Below are positions 16,838-24,229 of a stretch of 64,000 nt of DNA, piece by piece. Source of the stretch: AP-15 sp963738185 (GTDB taxonomy: Bacteria; Pseudomonadota; Alphaproteobacteria; ATCC43930; CGMCC-115725). Location: NCBI GenBank assembly GCA_963738185.1, contig CAVTVA010000001.1, forward strand, positions 434,001 to 498,000, given 5' to 3'. Position 1 is the stretch's first letter, and each line of letters opens with the position of its first letter. The notes under the pieces were generated by a model. It had not been told where the DNA came from and did no database searches. It saw only the letters and a program-made list of their open reading frames with translations. The position numbers were made by a program, and so were the translations under genes.

Positions 16838-19498
16838 TCACTCGGCGCGCCGCGGCGCGCCGTCGCGCTCGCCCGAGCTGGAGGGCTTTCCTCGGCCGGT
16901 GCAACGGCTCCGCGTCGCGCGAACCGATGCGGCGGCCAGCAGCGCCGGAATAAACGCGAGGCTCGCGACCAGGGTGCAGCCGAGGCTGATCAGCAGCAGC
17001 CGGCCCATGCTCGCCGTCCCCGGATGGTGCGACAATGCCAGCGACCCGAAGGCGGTCCCGGTGGTCAATGCCGAGAACAGGATCGCCCGTGCGGTCGCCG
17101 AGCCCAGCACCGCGGTTCGCCCGGCCCGCCAGTTCATGACGAAGTAGATGTTGAACGAGACGCCGACACCGAGCAGCAATGGCAACGCGATGATGTTCGC
17201 GTAATTGAGTGGCAGCGGCAATGCGACCATGACGATCACGGTCAGCAGCGACGACAACAGCAGCGGCGCCAGCACCAGCGAAACATCGAGCGGGCGACGC
17301 AGCGCCACAAACAGGATCACGGCGATCGCGAACAGCGCGCCGAGTGCGGCCACTCGGAACGAGCGGACGATGGTGGCGCTGGTCGCCTCGATGGTGACCG
17401 CGGAGCCACCGGCATCGGGCGCCACCCTGGTCACTTCGGCGACGAATTTGGCGAGCCCCCGGCTGTTGCGCGCGCTTGGGCCCGGCAGCACCTGAACCCG
17501 CGCCCGCCCGTCGGGCAGCACCCAGTTGCGGGCCAGCGCCGGCGGGATGTCGTGCAGGCTGACCGGCCGCGCCGAGAGTGCCATGCGCAGCTGGCCGAGC
17601 TGCATCGGTAGAAACCGGGTCAGCGCCGCGTTGGCGGCGAGCACCACGGCATCGGGGGCGGTCGCCAAACGGCGCAAATCCCCGACGATCGCGGCGAGCT
17701 GCGGATCGGCGGGCGGCTTGCCCGGCGCCGGCGCGAGCGCCTGCACCGCCCGCTCGGCAGCAACGCGGATCTGCTCGGGGGTGGGCGGTGCGGCCGGCCG
17801 AAACGGGGTGAGCGTCGGCCCCAGGATCAGTGCTGCGTCCTCGATCTGCGCCAGCTTCGCCTTTTGGTTGGTCGGGACCAAAGAGTTGATCGACAGCACC
17901 CCCGAGACCATCGGCAGCCGCCCCAAGCGTTCGGCCAAAGCCGCGGCCGCACCCGCGTTGCGGGTCAGGATGTCGATCGTGAACGGGTCGGTCACCGGCG
18001 AATCCATCAGATCGTAGAGGGTTCGCATCGCCTCGGTGTTCGGGTTCTTGGTGTGCAGCGGATCGGAATCGAAGCTCAAATGCGGGACCAGGACGATGCC
18101 CAGCACGGCCAATACCGCGAACGCCGCCAGCACCGGTCGGCGGCGACGGCGCAAGGCCTCGTCGATTGGCGCCGCCCAATGAAAGCCAATTTCGGCGGTC
18201 TCGCCGCGCGGGCGGAAAATGGTGATCGCCGCCGGCAGAAACGTCATCGTGGTCAGAAACGCGATCACCATGCCGACCCCGGCGATCAGCCCGAGCTCGG
18301 CGACGCCGCGGAAGTCGGTCGGCACAAAAGCGAGAAACCCCGCCGCGGTCGCCGCCGCCGCGACCAGGATCTGGCCGCCGACCCGCCGGCCGGCCTCGGC
18401 CATCGCACCGGCGGGATCGGGGATTTCCCAGCGTATCGCCCGATAGCGCACGCAGAACTGGATCGCAAAATCGACCGCGATGCCGACAAACAGGATGCCA
18501 AAGCCGACCGAAACCAGGTTCAGGGTCCCGACCGCCGCCGCGGCGAACAGCAGGGTCAGCATCAGCCCGAGCCCGAGGGTCATCAGGATCGGGACGATCA
18601 GCCGCCAACTGCGCACCGCCAAAAATAGCCACAGCGAGATCAATAGGATGCTGCCGATCAGCCCGACCACCGCACCCTGCGCGACGCTGGCGAACTCTTC
18701 GTCGGCGAGCGCCACATTGCCGGTGATGCGGACCCGCGCATCCCCCGACCGGACGAATTCGAGCCGGCTCGCCGCGGCGCGCAGCGCCGTCGTTGCGGCA
18801 CCGCCGGGCTCGATCGTGGCATGGTTGAGCGTGGCCTGCGCCAGGACGAACTTGTAGCGGCCGCCCAGATCGGCGAGGCTGCCGCCGAGCAGCCGCGTCC
18901 ATGATAATGGCCGAGCATGCCCGGCGAGCGCATCGGCCATCGCCCGGTGAAACCCAGAGAGCGCCGCCCGGTAGGGCGTCAGATCGACCTGGCCCTGCTG
19001 CAGTCCTTTGCCGAGCAGCGCCAGCGCCGCGAACAGCCCGCGGGCGCTTGGGTCCTGAGCCAGCTGGCCGAGAAAGGGCTGAGCGTCGATCGTGCGTTCG
19101 AGCAGCGCCGCGAGCTGCTTCTGATCGAGGAACAGCAGACCCTCTCGGTTCAGAAAGGCCGAGGAGTCGGGTCGCGTGACCGAGCGGAAATGCACATGAT
19201 CGGCGGCCAGTGCCTTGGCCAGCCCGGCCGCGGTGATCTCGGCCTCTTCCGGCTCCTTGGCATCGATCACCGCCACCAGGAGGTTATTGAACTGCGGGAA
19301 ATCGGCGCTGAACGCCAGTTGCCGCTGGCGCCAGGGCAGGCTCGCGGCAAACATCTTGTCGGTGTCGGTGCTGATGCCGAGATGATGCGCCGCGTAGAAG
19401 CCGGCAAAACCGGCAACGGCGAGGGCGCAGGCGAAAACCAGCACCGCGTGGCGCCGGCAAAAATCGACGAGGCCGACGAGCAAGCGCTGAAATACCAT
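16838..19498 (-). CDS. hpnN: HpnN-like hopanoid RND/MMPL transporter
   Basis: Inner-membrane RND-type transporter of 886 residues, homologous to HpnN, which moves hopanoids to the outer membrane in alphaproteobacteria. The layout is two repeats of one helix, a large periplasmic loop and five helices: helix 1 at about 18-38, loop to about 265, helices to about 430, then the second half starting near R-R-R-R-P-V-L-A-A-F-A-V. Typical segments are G-I-S-T-D-T-D-K-M-F and L-S-F-D-S-D-P-L-H-T-K-N-P at the two loop starts, and V-G-F-G-I-L-F-V-G-I-A-V-D-F-A-I-Q-F in the membrane. Other hopanoid genes are not in the window, so the assignment rests on sequence pattern alone. Confidence 0.82.
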   Translation of the reverse strand: MVFQRLLVGLVDFCRRHAVLVFACALAVAGFAGFYAAHHLGISTDTDKMFAASLPWRQRQLAFSADFPQFNNLLVAVIDAKEPEEAEITAAGLAKALAADHVHFRSVTRPDSSAFLNREGLLFLDQKQLAALLERTIDAQPFLGQLAQDPSARGLFAALALLGKGLQQGQVDLTPYRAALSGFHRAMADALAGHARPLSWTRLLGGSLADLGGRYKFVLAQATLNHATIEPGGAATTALRAAASRLEFVRSGDARVRITGNVALADEEFASVAQGAVVGLIGSILLISLWLFLAVRSWRLIVPILMTLGLGLMLTLLFAAAAVGTLNLVSVGFGILFVGIAVDFAIQFCVRYRAIRWEIPDPAGAMAEAGRRVGGQILVAAAATAAGFLAFVPTDFRGVAELGLIAGVGMVIAFLTTMTFLPAAITIFRPRGETAEIGFHWAAPIDEALRRRRRPVLAAFAVLAVLGIVLVPHLSFDSDPLHTKNPNTEAMRTLYDLMDSPVTDPFTIDILTRNAGAAAALAERLGRLPMVSGVLSINSLVPTNQKAKLAQIEDAALILGPTLTPFRPAAPPTPEQIRVAAERAVQALAPAPGKPPADPQLAAIVGDLRRLATAPDAVVLAANAALTRFLPMQLGQLRMALSARPVSLHDIPPALARNWVLPDGRARVQVLPGPSARNSRGLAKFVAEVTRVAPDAGGSAVTIEATSATIVRSFRVAALGALFAIAVILFVALRRPLDVSLVLAPLLLSSLLTVIVMVALPLPLNYANIIALPLLLGVGVSFNIYFVMNWRAGRTAVLGSATARAILFSALTTGTAFGSLALSHHPGTASMGRLLLISLGCTLVASLAFIPALLAAASVRATRSRCTGRGKPSSSGERDGAPRRAE

Positions 19499-19861
19499 CC
19501 GCGATCGAAGCTCGTGTCTGTGTCCGCGGCGACTGTGTGGCTGCCGCCATCAACGCGCCTGGCGGCGAATCGGCCGCAGCGCGACCGTCTCGAGGACCCG
19601 CGGTGCGCAGGTGATAGTCGGTTGGTGTCGACAAGGCTACCCCCAAAATGTCCAGGCGCGCCTTCGCCGATGCTGCGTTGCATGATGCGCTTGCGGGGGT
19701 CACCCTTTTGGGCTATCTGATACGTCCTATCGGCGATTAATTGAGTTTGCGGTTGGAATAAACGATCGGTCCCGGTGGTCGTACTCGAGTGCCCGAGTTC
19801 GGTCGCCGTCATGTCTTGACGAGTGTGCCGAGCGGAGCGAAACCCAACGAGCAGCGCGACA
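19499..19861. other. 363-base divergent intergenic region between hpnN and sciP
   Basis: No coding frame of its own is credible. It should contain the promoters of both flanking genes. An AT-richer patch is present at 19735-19765 (GATTAATTGAG...GGAATAAACG) ahead of sciP, but no convincing CtrA box (TTAA-N7-TTAA) could be aligned. Confidence 0.4.
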
Positions 19862-20137
19862 ATGACGCGAGAATCCCTTGTCCCGGCGGATCCGGTCCTC
19901 CCGGCGCCGGACATCAAACGTTGGTCCCCCGGCCGCAAGGCCGCCGTCATCGCGGCAATCCGCACGGGCGCAATCAGCCGCGAGGAGGCGTGCGCGCGCT
20001 ACCTGCTCTCGGTTGAGGAAGTTGTTGGCTGGGAGAAGGCGTTCGATCAGAATGGCGTGCCCGGTCTAAGGACGACGCGGCAGCAGAGCTATCGCTACGT
20101 CCAGCTCCAGCCGACCGGGCGTGTGCGCTACCGGTAG
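19862..20137 (+). CDS. sciP: SciP-type CtrA inhibitor (DUF1153)
   Basis: Protein of 91 residues of the SciP family. In Caulobacter, SciP binds CtrA on DNA and blocks RNA polymerase recruitment in G1 swarmer cells. The core K-R-W-S-P-G-R-K-A-A-V-I-A-A-I-R, then S-R-E-E-A-C-A-R-Y-L-L-S-V-E-E-V and G-L-R-T-T-R-Q-Q, is the diagnostic helix-turn-helix region. The ATG at 19862 is used; an upstream GTG frame adds 13 unconvincing residues. Unlike core SciP proteins, this one has a 15-20 residue N-terminal extension rich in Pro and Ala. Its presence implies a CtrA cell-cycle circuit. Confidence 0.85.
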   Translation: MTRESLVPADPVLPAPDIKRWSPGRKAAVIAAIRTGAISREEACARYLLSVEEVVGWEKAFDQNGVPGLRTTRQQSYRYVQLQPTGRVRYR

Positions 20138-20196
20138 CAGGCCCTCGGTCACCACGGGCGGGAATCGTCCCTCTCTCGGTTGGCGCGGGCGAACCG

Positions 20197-20496
20197 ATGA
20201 ACCTGTTTTCGTTTCCTGACGATGCCCGTTGGAGCGAGGCCGAGGCTGCGGTCGAGTTCGGCGTCGCGATCGGCGAGTATCGCGGCCTTGTCCGGGTGCG
20301 CCGGCAGGTGTTTCAAAGCCTGCTCGACCAGCGCCCGACGCCGGAGCGTTGCCTTGAGGCTTATCACCTGTGCCGCAGCGAGCTCGAGCGCGCCGCCGAG
20401 GCCAAGCTGCGCGCCCGCGCGCTGAGCGCCGACGGAAACATCGAGCTGACCCTGCGCGATTTGCGGCATCAGCCGACACCGCGAAAGCTCGCATAG
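20197..20496 (+). CDS. DUF1488-like small protein
   Basis: Predicted soluble protein of 99 residues. The opening F-S-F-P-D-D-A-R-W-S-E-A-E-A-A-V-E-F-G-V is typical of DUF1488, a small proteobacterial family without known function, followed by a helical half with A-Y-H-L-C-R-S-E-L-E-R-A-A-E-A-K-L. It follows sciP by 59 bases on the same strand and may share its transcript. No ribosome site stands out before the ATG. Confidence 0.55.
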   Translation: MNLFSFPDDARWSEAEAAVEFGVAIGEYRGLVRVRRQVFQSLLDQRPTPERCLEAYHLCRSELERAAEAKLRARALSADGNIELTLRDLRHQPTPRKLA

Positions 20497-20541
20497 GCTA
20501 CCGGCGAAAACTGTCGGCATGCGGCGGTCCTGCACCACGCC

Positions 20542-20955
20542 TCAGGCGGGGATGCCGGCCATCTGACAGATGACAGCCCATTCATGGTCGCTGACCGGGC
20601 AGACCGAGAGCCGCGACTGACGCAGCAGCGCCATGCCGGCGAGCTCGGGATTGGCCTTCATCGCGGCGAGAGCGACCGGCTGCCGGGCAGGCATGACCGG
20701 CGCGATATCAACCATGCCGAGCTTGCCCGCTTTGTCGGCGGGATCGGGATAAAACGCCGCCACCACCTCGGCCACACCGACGATGTCCTTGCCTTCGTTC
20801 GAGTGATAGAAAAAGGCGCGGTCGCCGGGACGCATCGCCCGCAGATTGTTCAGGGCCTGCGCGTTCTTCACCCCGTCCCAATGGGTGCGGCCATCGGCGA
20901 CCAACTGCGCCCAGGAATAGCTCGACGGTTCCGATTTCAGCAGCCAGTGAGCCAT
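20542..20955 (-). CDS. EVE domain protein
   Basis: Protein of 137 residues made of a single EVE domain, a PUA-like fold thought to recognise modified bases in DNA or RNA (human THYN1 relatives). The sequence shows M-A-H-W-L-L-K-S-E-P-S-S-Y-S-W, W-D-G-V-K-N-A-Q-A-L-N-N-L-R, and G-D-R-A-F-F-Y-H-S-N-E-G-K, the canonical motifs. The start ATG at 20955 follows a GGAGAGGAGAAGCG stretch. It sits 21 bases downstream of thpR on the same strand, so it is probably the last gene of the thpR-side operon. The target modification is unknown. Confidence 0.88.
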   Translation of the reverse strand: MAHWLLKSEPSSYSWAQLVADGRTHWDGVKNAQALNNLRAMRPGDRAFFYHSNEGKDIVGVAEVVAAFYPDPADKAGKLGMVDIAPVMPARQPVALAAMKANPELAGMALLRQSRLSVCPVSDHEWAVICQMAGIPA

Positions 20956-20976
20956 CGCTTCTCCTCTCTCCCCCGG

Positions 20977-21516
20977 TCAGCGCGCCAACGGATAGTCAGC
21001 CTGGTCCTCGTAGACCGACCCGGCCTTTGTCGGAAAGCTCGCGATCAGGCTGAAGGCTTCGACAGCGAGCGGCTCGGCGCGAAACCCGGCATGCAGCGCA
21101 AGATACTCGGCGAGCCCGCCGGGCGGGGCATTGTGCAGCCGCGCCAGGGTCACGTGCGGGGCGAATTTGCGCGGCTCCGGCGGCAGGCCGGCGCGGATCA
21201 GCGCCTGCTCGACCTTGTCGCGCAGGGCGACGAGCTCGGGGCTGCGCTCGACCCCGACCCACAAATTGCGCGGCCGCTCGCCGGCGCCGAAGACCCCGGT
21301 CCCGGCCAGCTGCAACAGAAATCGGCGCGCCCGCAGCCGGCTCAGCGCCGCGTCGACATCGCCCGCCAGGCCTTCGTCGATTTCGCCGATAAAGCGCAGG
21401 GTCAGGTGCAGGTTGCCAGGATCGACCCAGCGCGCCCCGGGCACGCCCGAGCACAGCAGCGACAGCCGCAGCTTCAGCTCGGGCGGAAAGGCGATACCGA
21501 CAAACAGGCGCAGCAT
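20977..21516 (-). CDS. thpR: RNA 2',3'-cyclic phosphodiesterase (ThpR/LigT)
   Basis: 2H-family enzyme of 179 residues that opens 2',3'-cyclic phosphate ends of RNA. The two catalytic His-x-Thr-x motifs are present: H-L-T-L in the N-terminal half (N-L-H-L-T-L-R-F-I-G) and H-V-T-L in the C-terminal half (F-A-P-H-V-T-L-A-R-L). The N-terminal M-L-R-L-F-V-G-I-A-F-P is the typical opening. The FIST gene ends 4 bases upstream, so both are in the leftward operon esterase-FIST-thpR-EVE. Its RNA substrate in bacteria is unclear. Confidence 0.9.
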   Translation of the reverse strand: MLRLFVGIAFPPELKLRLSLLCSGVPGARWVDPGNLHLTLRFIGEIDEGLAGDVDAALSRLRARRFLLQLAGTGVFGAGERPRNLWVGVERSPELVALRDKVEQALIRAGLPPEPRKFAPHVTLARLHNAPPGGLAEYLALHAGFRAEPLAVEAFSLIASFPTKAGSVYEDQADYPLAR

Positions 21517-21520
21517 GGGT

Positions 21521-22648
21521 TTAGGTGAACAGGGTCAAGACACCGGTGTGGCCATAGAGCCGGTCGCGCGAAATCTCGCCATTGGCGAAAAAGCCGATCA
21601 GCGGGAAATCGCCCAAGCCCTCGCGAATAAGCTCGGTCTCGACCGCCGGCTCGCCAAACAGTGCCGCACCGCGGGCGACGCAGCTGACATAGATGCCGGC
21701 CTTGGGCGGAGCGTTGAGGCGGCCCGCCAGCTGGCGGACCATGCGCGCCATGTCGCGCCGCGCGCTGTCCGGGTCGCGGCGGCAGAACAGGATCGGGTCG
21801 CCGGCGGCGATCTCGGCGCCGAGCACGACCCAGCCGCGGCCAGGGTCGATCGCCATGATGTTGCGCACCAGATAATCGCCGGTGTCCGAGCCGGCGACCG
21901 GCAGCCCGGCAAAGATCACGCCGCCGAGGCGCCGCAGATCCGCTGCCAGCTCGGGTCCGATATCCTCGCACAAGATGCTGAGCGCCGGCCGCCCGTCGAT
22001 GACCATGGCGATATTCTCGCGCGCCTCGTCGATCCGGTGCGCCGGGCCGACCGGCATGCAGCCCTGGGTCAACGAGGTCGCGACCGCGATTTCCGGGGCG
22101 AGCAGCAGGCCGGCGATGCCATTGGCGCCGAGACCCTCCTCGCCGGCGACCCGCGCCACCAGCGGGCTCTCGCAGCGGTGCGATACGAGCCCACCGACCA
22201 GAAACGCCCCGCTCGCCGCCGCGACATCGACCGCCGCCTTGGTCAGATCGGGGCAGCGCGGGTCGGCGTGGACCAGCGCCAAGGCCGGCCCGGACTTCTC
22301 AATCCAGGCGGCGTGCCGGCGCGGCAAGTCCGATCCCGGATTGTCGGTCGCAGCGAAAATTCGAAAGCCCTCGGGCGGCAACGCGGCGATCATCGCCACC
22401 GCGGCGGGTTCGTCGAAAATCTCGCTCGCCGCCGAGCAGACGCCGAGCCCGACCCCGCCGACCCAAGACCGCACCCCGGTGCGCTCGGCCAGGTCATGCA
22501 CCAGCTTGGGCAGCGCAGCCGCCGCGGGCTCGCTCGCGTAGACGATGCCCAAATTGGCGCCCTCGACCGGTGCCAGGCCGGCGCTGCAACGCGCTGCCAG
22601 GCTCGCCGGATCTCCGGCCGCCGCCGCGGCGGCGAATTGCGCGCTCAT
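21521..22648 (-). CDS. FIST N/C domain sensory protein
   Basis: Protein of 375 residues with FIST-N followed by FIST-C, a module proposed to sense small ligands such as amino acids in signal transduction. Supporting segments are R-S-W-V-G-G-V-G-L-G-V in the N-part, G-A-F-L-V-G-G-L-V-S-H-R, A-T-S-L-T-Q-G-C-M-P-V-G-P at the junction, and G-F-F-A-N-G-E-I close to the C-terminus. It has no output domain, so a partner would be needed. Its ATG overlaps the stop of the esterase gene in an ATGA, a sign of translational coupling. Confidence 0.82.
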   Translation of the reverse strand: MSAQFAAAAAAGDPASLAARCSAGLAPVEGANLGIVYASEPAAAALPKLVHDLAERTGVRSWVGGVGLGVCSAASEIFDEPAAVAMIAALPPEGFRIFAATDNPGSDLPRRHAAWIEKSGPALALVHADPRCPDLTKAAVDVAAASGAFLVGGLVSHRCESPLVARVAGEEGLGANGIAGLLLAPEIAVATSLTQGCMPVGPAHRIDEARENIAMVIDGRPALSILCEDIGPELAADLRRLGGVIFAGLPVAGSDTGDYLVRNIMAIDPGRGWVVLGAEIAAGDPILFCRRDPDSARRDMARMVRQLAGRLNAPPKAGIYVSCVARGAALFGEPAVETELIREGLGDFPLIGFFANGEISRDRLYGHTGVLTLFT

Positions 22649-23254
22649 CCGGCGCCTCCGGCATGCTGGGCGACCAGGCCGGCAACCACCGGCCCGATAT
22701 GGTCGACCAGCACGGCGACGCCGCGTGCGTTGGGGTGGAGGCCGTCCGGCTGATTGAGATCAGGCTTCATCGCAACACCTTCGAGAAAAAATGGATAGAG
22801 TGCCACCTGGTGGGCTCCGCGCCAGATCGGGGAAAATCCGGTCGAAGGCGCGGTCATACGCTTCTCCCCAGTTCGGCGGCGCCAGCATGCCGAGCAACAG
22901 CACCTTGGCATGAGCCGCTCCGATCTTGTCGATCATCTGGTCGAGATTGGCACGCACCGTCACCGGATCGATGCCGCGCAGGGCATCGTTCGCGCCGAGC
23001 GCCAGGATCACCAGGTCGGGCTTGTCGGCGAGCGCCCAATCGAGCCGAGCGAGGCCATCGGTGGTGGTGTCCCCGGAAACCCCGGCATTGACGACGCGCG
23101 CGGCGATCCCGTGCCGGTGCAGCCAGGCCTCGAGCCGCGCCGGAAAGGCCTGTTGCGGCATCAGCCCGTAGCCCGCGGTCAGGCTGTCGCCAAAATCGAG
23201 GATCACCGGCACATGGGCCGCCGCCGAGGCGCCCGCCGGGGCGAGCGACAGCAT
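22645..23254 (-). CDS. GDSL/TesA-like arylesterase, frameshifted
   Basis: SGNH-fold lipase/esterase of the TesA kind. Block I is F-G-D-S-L-T-A-G-Y-G-L (nucleophile Ser), Gly block V-N-A-G-V-S-G-D-T-T, Asn block L-A-L-G-A-N-D-A-L-R-G, and block V D-G-L-H-P-N in the second frame. The two parts join at D-L-A-R / A-H-Q-V-A-L-Y-P-F, where one extra base near 22816 shifts the frame. The N-terminus is a signal-peptide-like stretch ending A-S-A-A-A-H; the ATG at 23254 sits inside it, and a REP-like repeat abuts the region where the original start should be, so the true start is doubtful. It diverges from the ABC transporter genes, a frequent arrangement. Confidence 0.75.
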
Positions 23255-23296
23255 CGCCGCGAAGAGAATGCTGACGATGTTTGCGATGACGCCCGG

Positions 23297-23341
23297 CCCC
23301 TCACCCCGACCCTCCCCCCGCAAACGGGGCGAGGGGGCAGG
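23297..23341. repeat. REP-like palindromic repeat, family A copy 2
   Basis: A CCCCTCACCCCGACCCTCCC palindrome with its complementary half (CGGGGCGAGGGGG) lies at the 5' edge of the esterase gene, directly before the codons for V-I-A-N-I-V-S-I-L-F of the signal peptide. The leftward frame stays open through it (S-P-R-L-R-G-E-G-R-G-E-G), so it may have replaced the original start region. Confidence 0.8.
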
Positions 23342-23491
23342 CGGGCGCAAGCCCGTGCCGCTGCTGATCACCAGCAGCGCGTTGAAAAGCTGTCGCGCTA
23401 GGCCATATGGTCCGGGGCTTCGCCGCCGCTCGCCGGAGATTGCGCCATACGAGCCGGCTGGCCGTGCCGTCATCCCTGGCTCGGACGCTAC

Positions 23492-24229
23492 ATGACCAGC
23501 TCGCTCCATTCCGGCGGCCCGCTCGTGGTGGTCGAGGACGTCCATCTGACTTTGGGCAGCGCCGCTGGGCCCGTCAACATCCTGCGCGGGATTTCGCTCG
23601 AGATCACGGCCGGCGAGACCGTGGCGCTGGTCGGCCCATCGGGCTCGGGCAAATCGAGCCTGATGATGCTGCTGGGCGGCCTCGAGCGCCCCAGCGCCGG
23701 AAGCGTGCGGATCGGGGGCCAGGATCTCGGCGCGCTCGGCGAGGACGCCCTGGCGCGGCTGCGCCGAACCGAGATCGGCATCGTCTTTCAATCATTTCAC
23801 CTGATCCCGACGATGACCGCGCTGGAAAATGTGGCCCTACCGCTCGAGCTCGGCGGCGACCACAACGCCTTTGCCGCTGCAGCACAGGGGCTCGCCGCGG
23901 TCGGCCTCGGCCATCGTCTCGGCCATTATCCGGCGCAGCTCTCCGGCGGCGAGCAGCAGCGCACCGCGATCGCCCGCGCCTTTATCGCCAGCCCCCGATT
24001 GCTGCTCGCCGACGAGCCGACCGGCAATCTCGACGGCGCCACCGGCGGGCTGGTCATCGACTGCCTGTTCGAGCATCAGGCCCGGCACGGCACGACCTTG
24101 CTGCTGATCACCCATGATGCGAGCCTCGCCGCGCGCTGCGAGCGCGAGCTCGCGCTCCACGATGGCCGGATCGTCGCGGACCGGCGCACCGCCGCACGGC
24201 AGCTCGGCACCGTACGCCGGGCATGGTAA
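23492..24229 (+). CDS. ABC transporter ATP-binding protein (LolD/YbbA-like)
   Basis: ATPase of 245 residues with Walker A G-P-S-G-S-G-K-S-S, Q-loop F-Q-S-F-H-L-I-P, signature L-S-G-G-E-Q-Q-R, Walker B L-L-L-A-D-E-P-T-G-N-L-D and the H-loop His in L-L-I-T-H-D. The MacB/LolD subfamily pattern T-A-L-E-N-V-A-L-P-L fits lipoprotein- or peptide-handling mechanotransmission complexes. Its stop overlaps the permease start by 7 bases. The neighbouring divergent TesA-type esterase is the same arrangement as ybbA-tesA in many proteobacteria. Confidence 0.9.
   Translation: MTSSLHSGGPLVVVEDVHLTLGSAAGPVNILRGISLEITAGETVALVGPSGSGKSSLMMLLGGLERPSAGSVRIGGQDLGALGEDALARLRRTEIGIVFQSFHLIPTMTALENVALPLELGGDHNAFAAAAQGLAAVGLGHRLGHYPAQLSGGEQQRTAIARAFIASPRLLLADEPTGNLDGATGGLVIDCLFEHQARHGTTLLLITHDASLAARCERELALHDGRIVADRRTAARQLGTVRRAW

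Noticed and set aside
17024..18628. Rightward open frames opposite the HpnN-like gene
   Set aside because: They are shadow frames rich in Arg, Gln, His and Gly; the leftward frame has a full RND transporter pattern.
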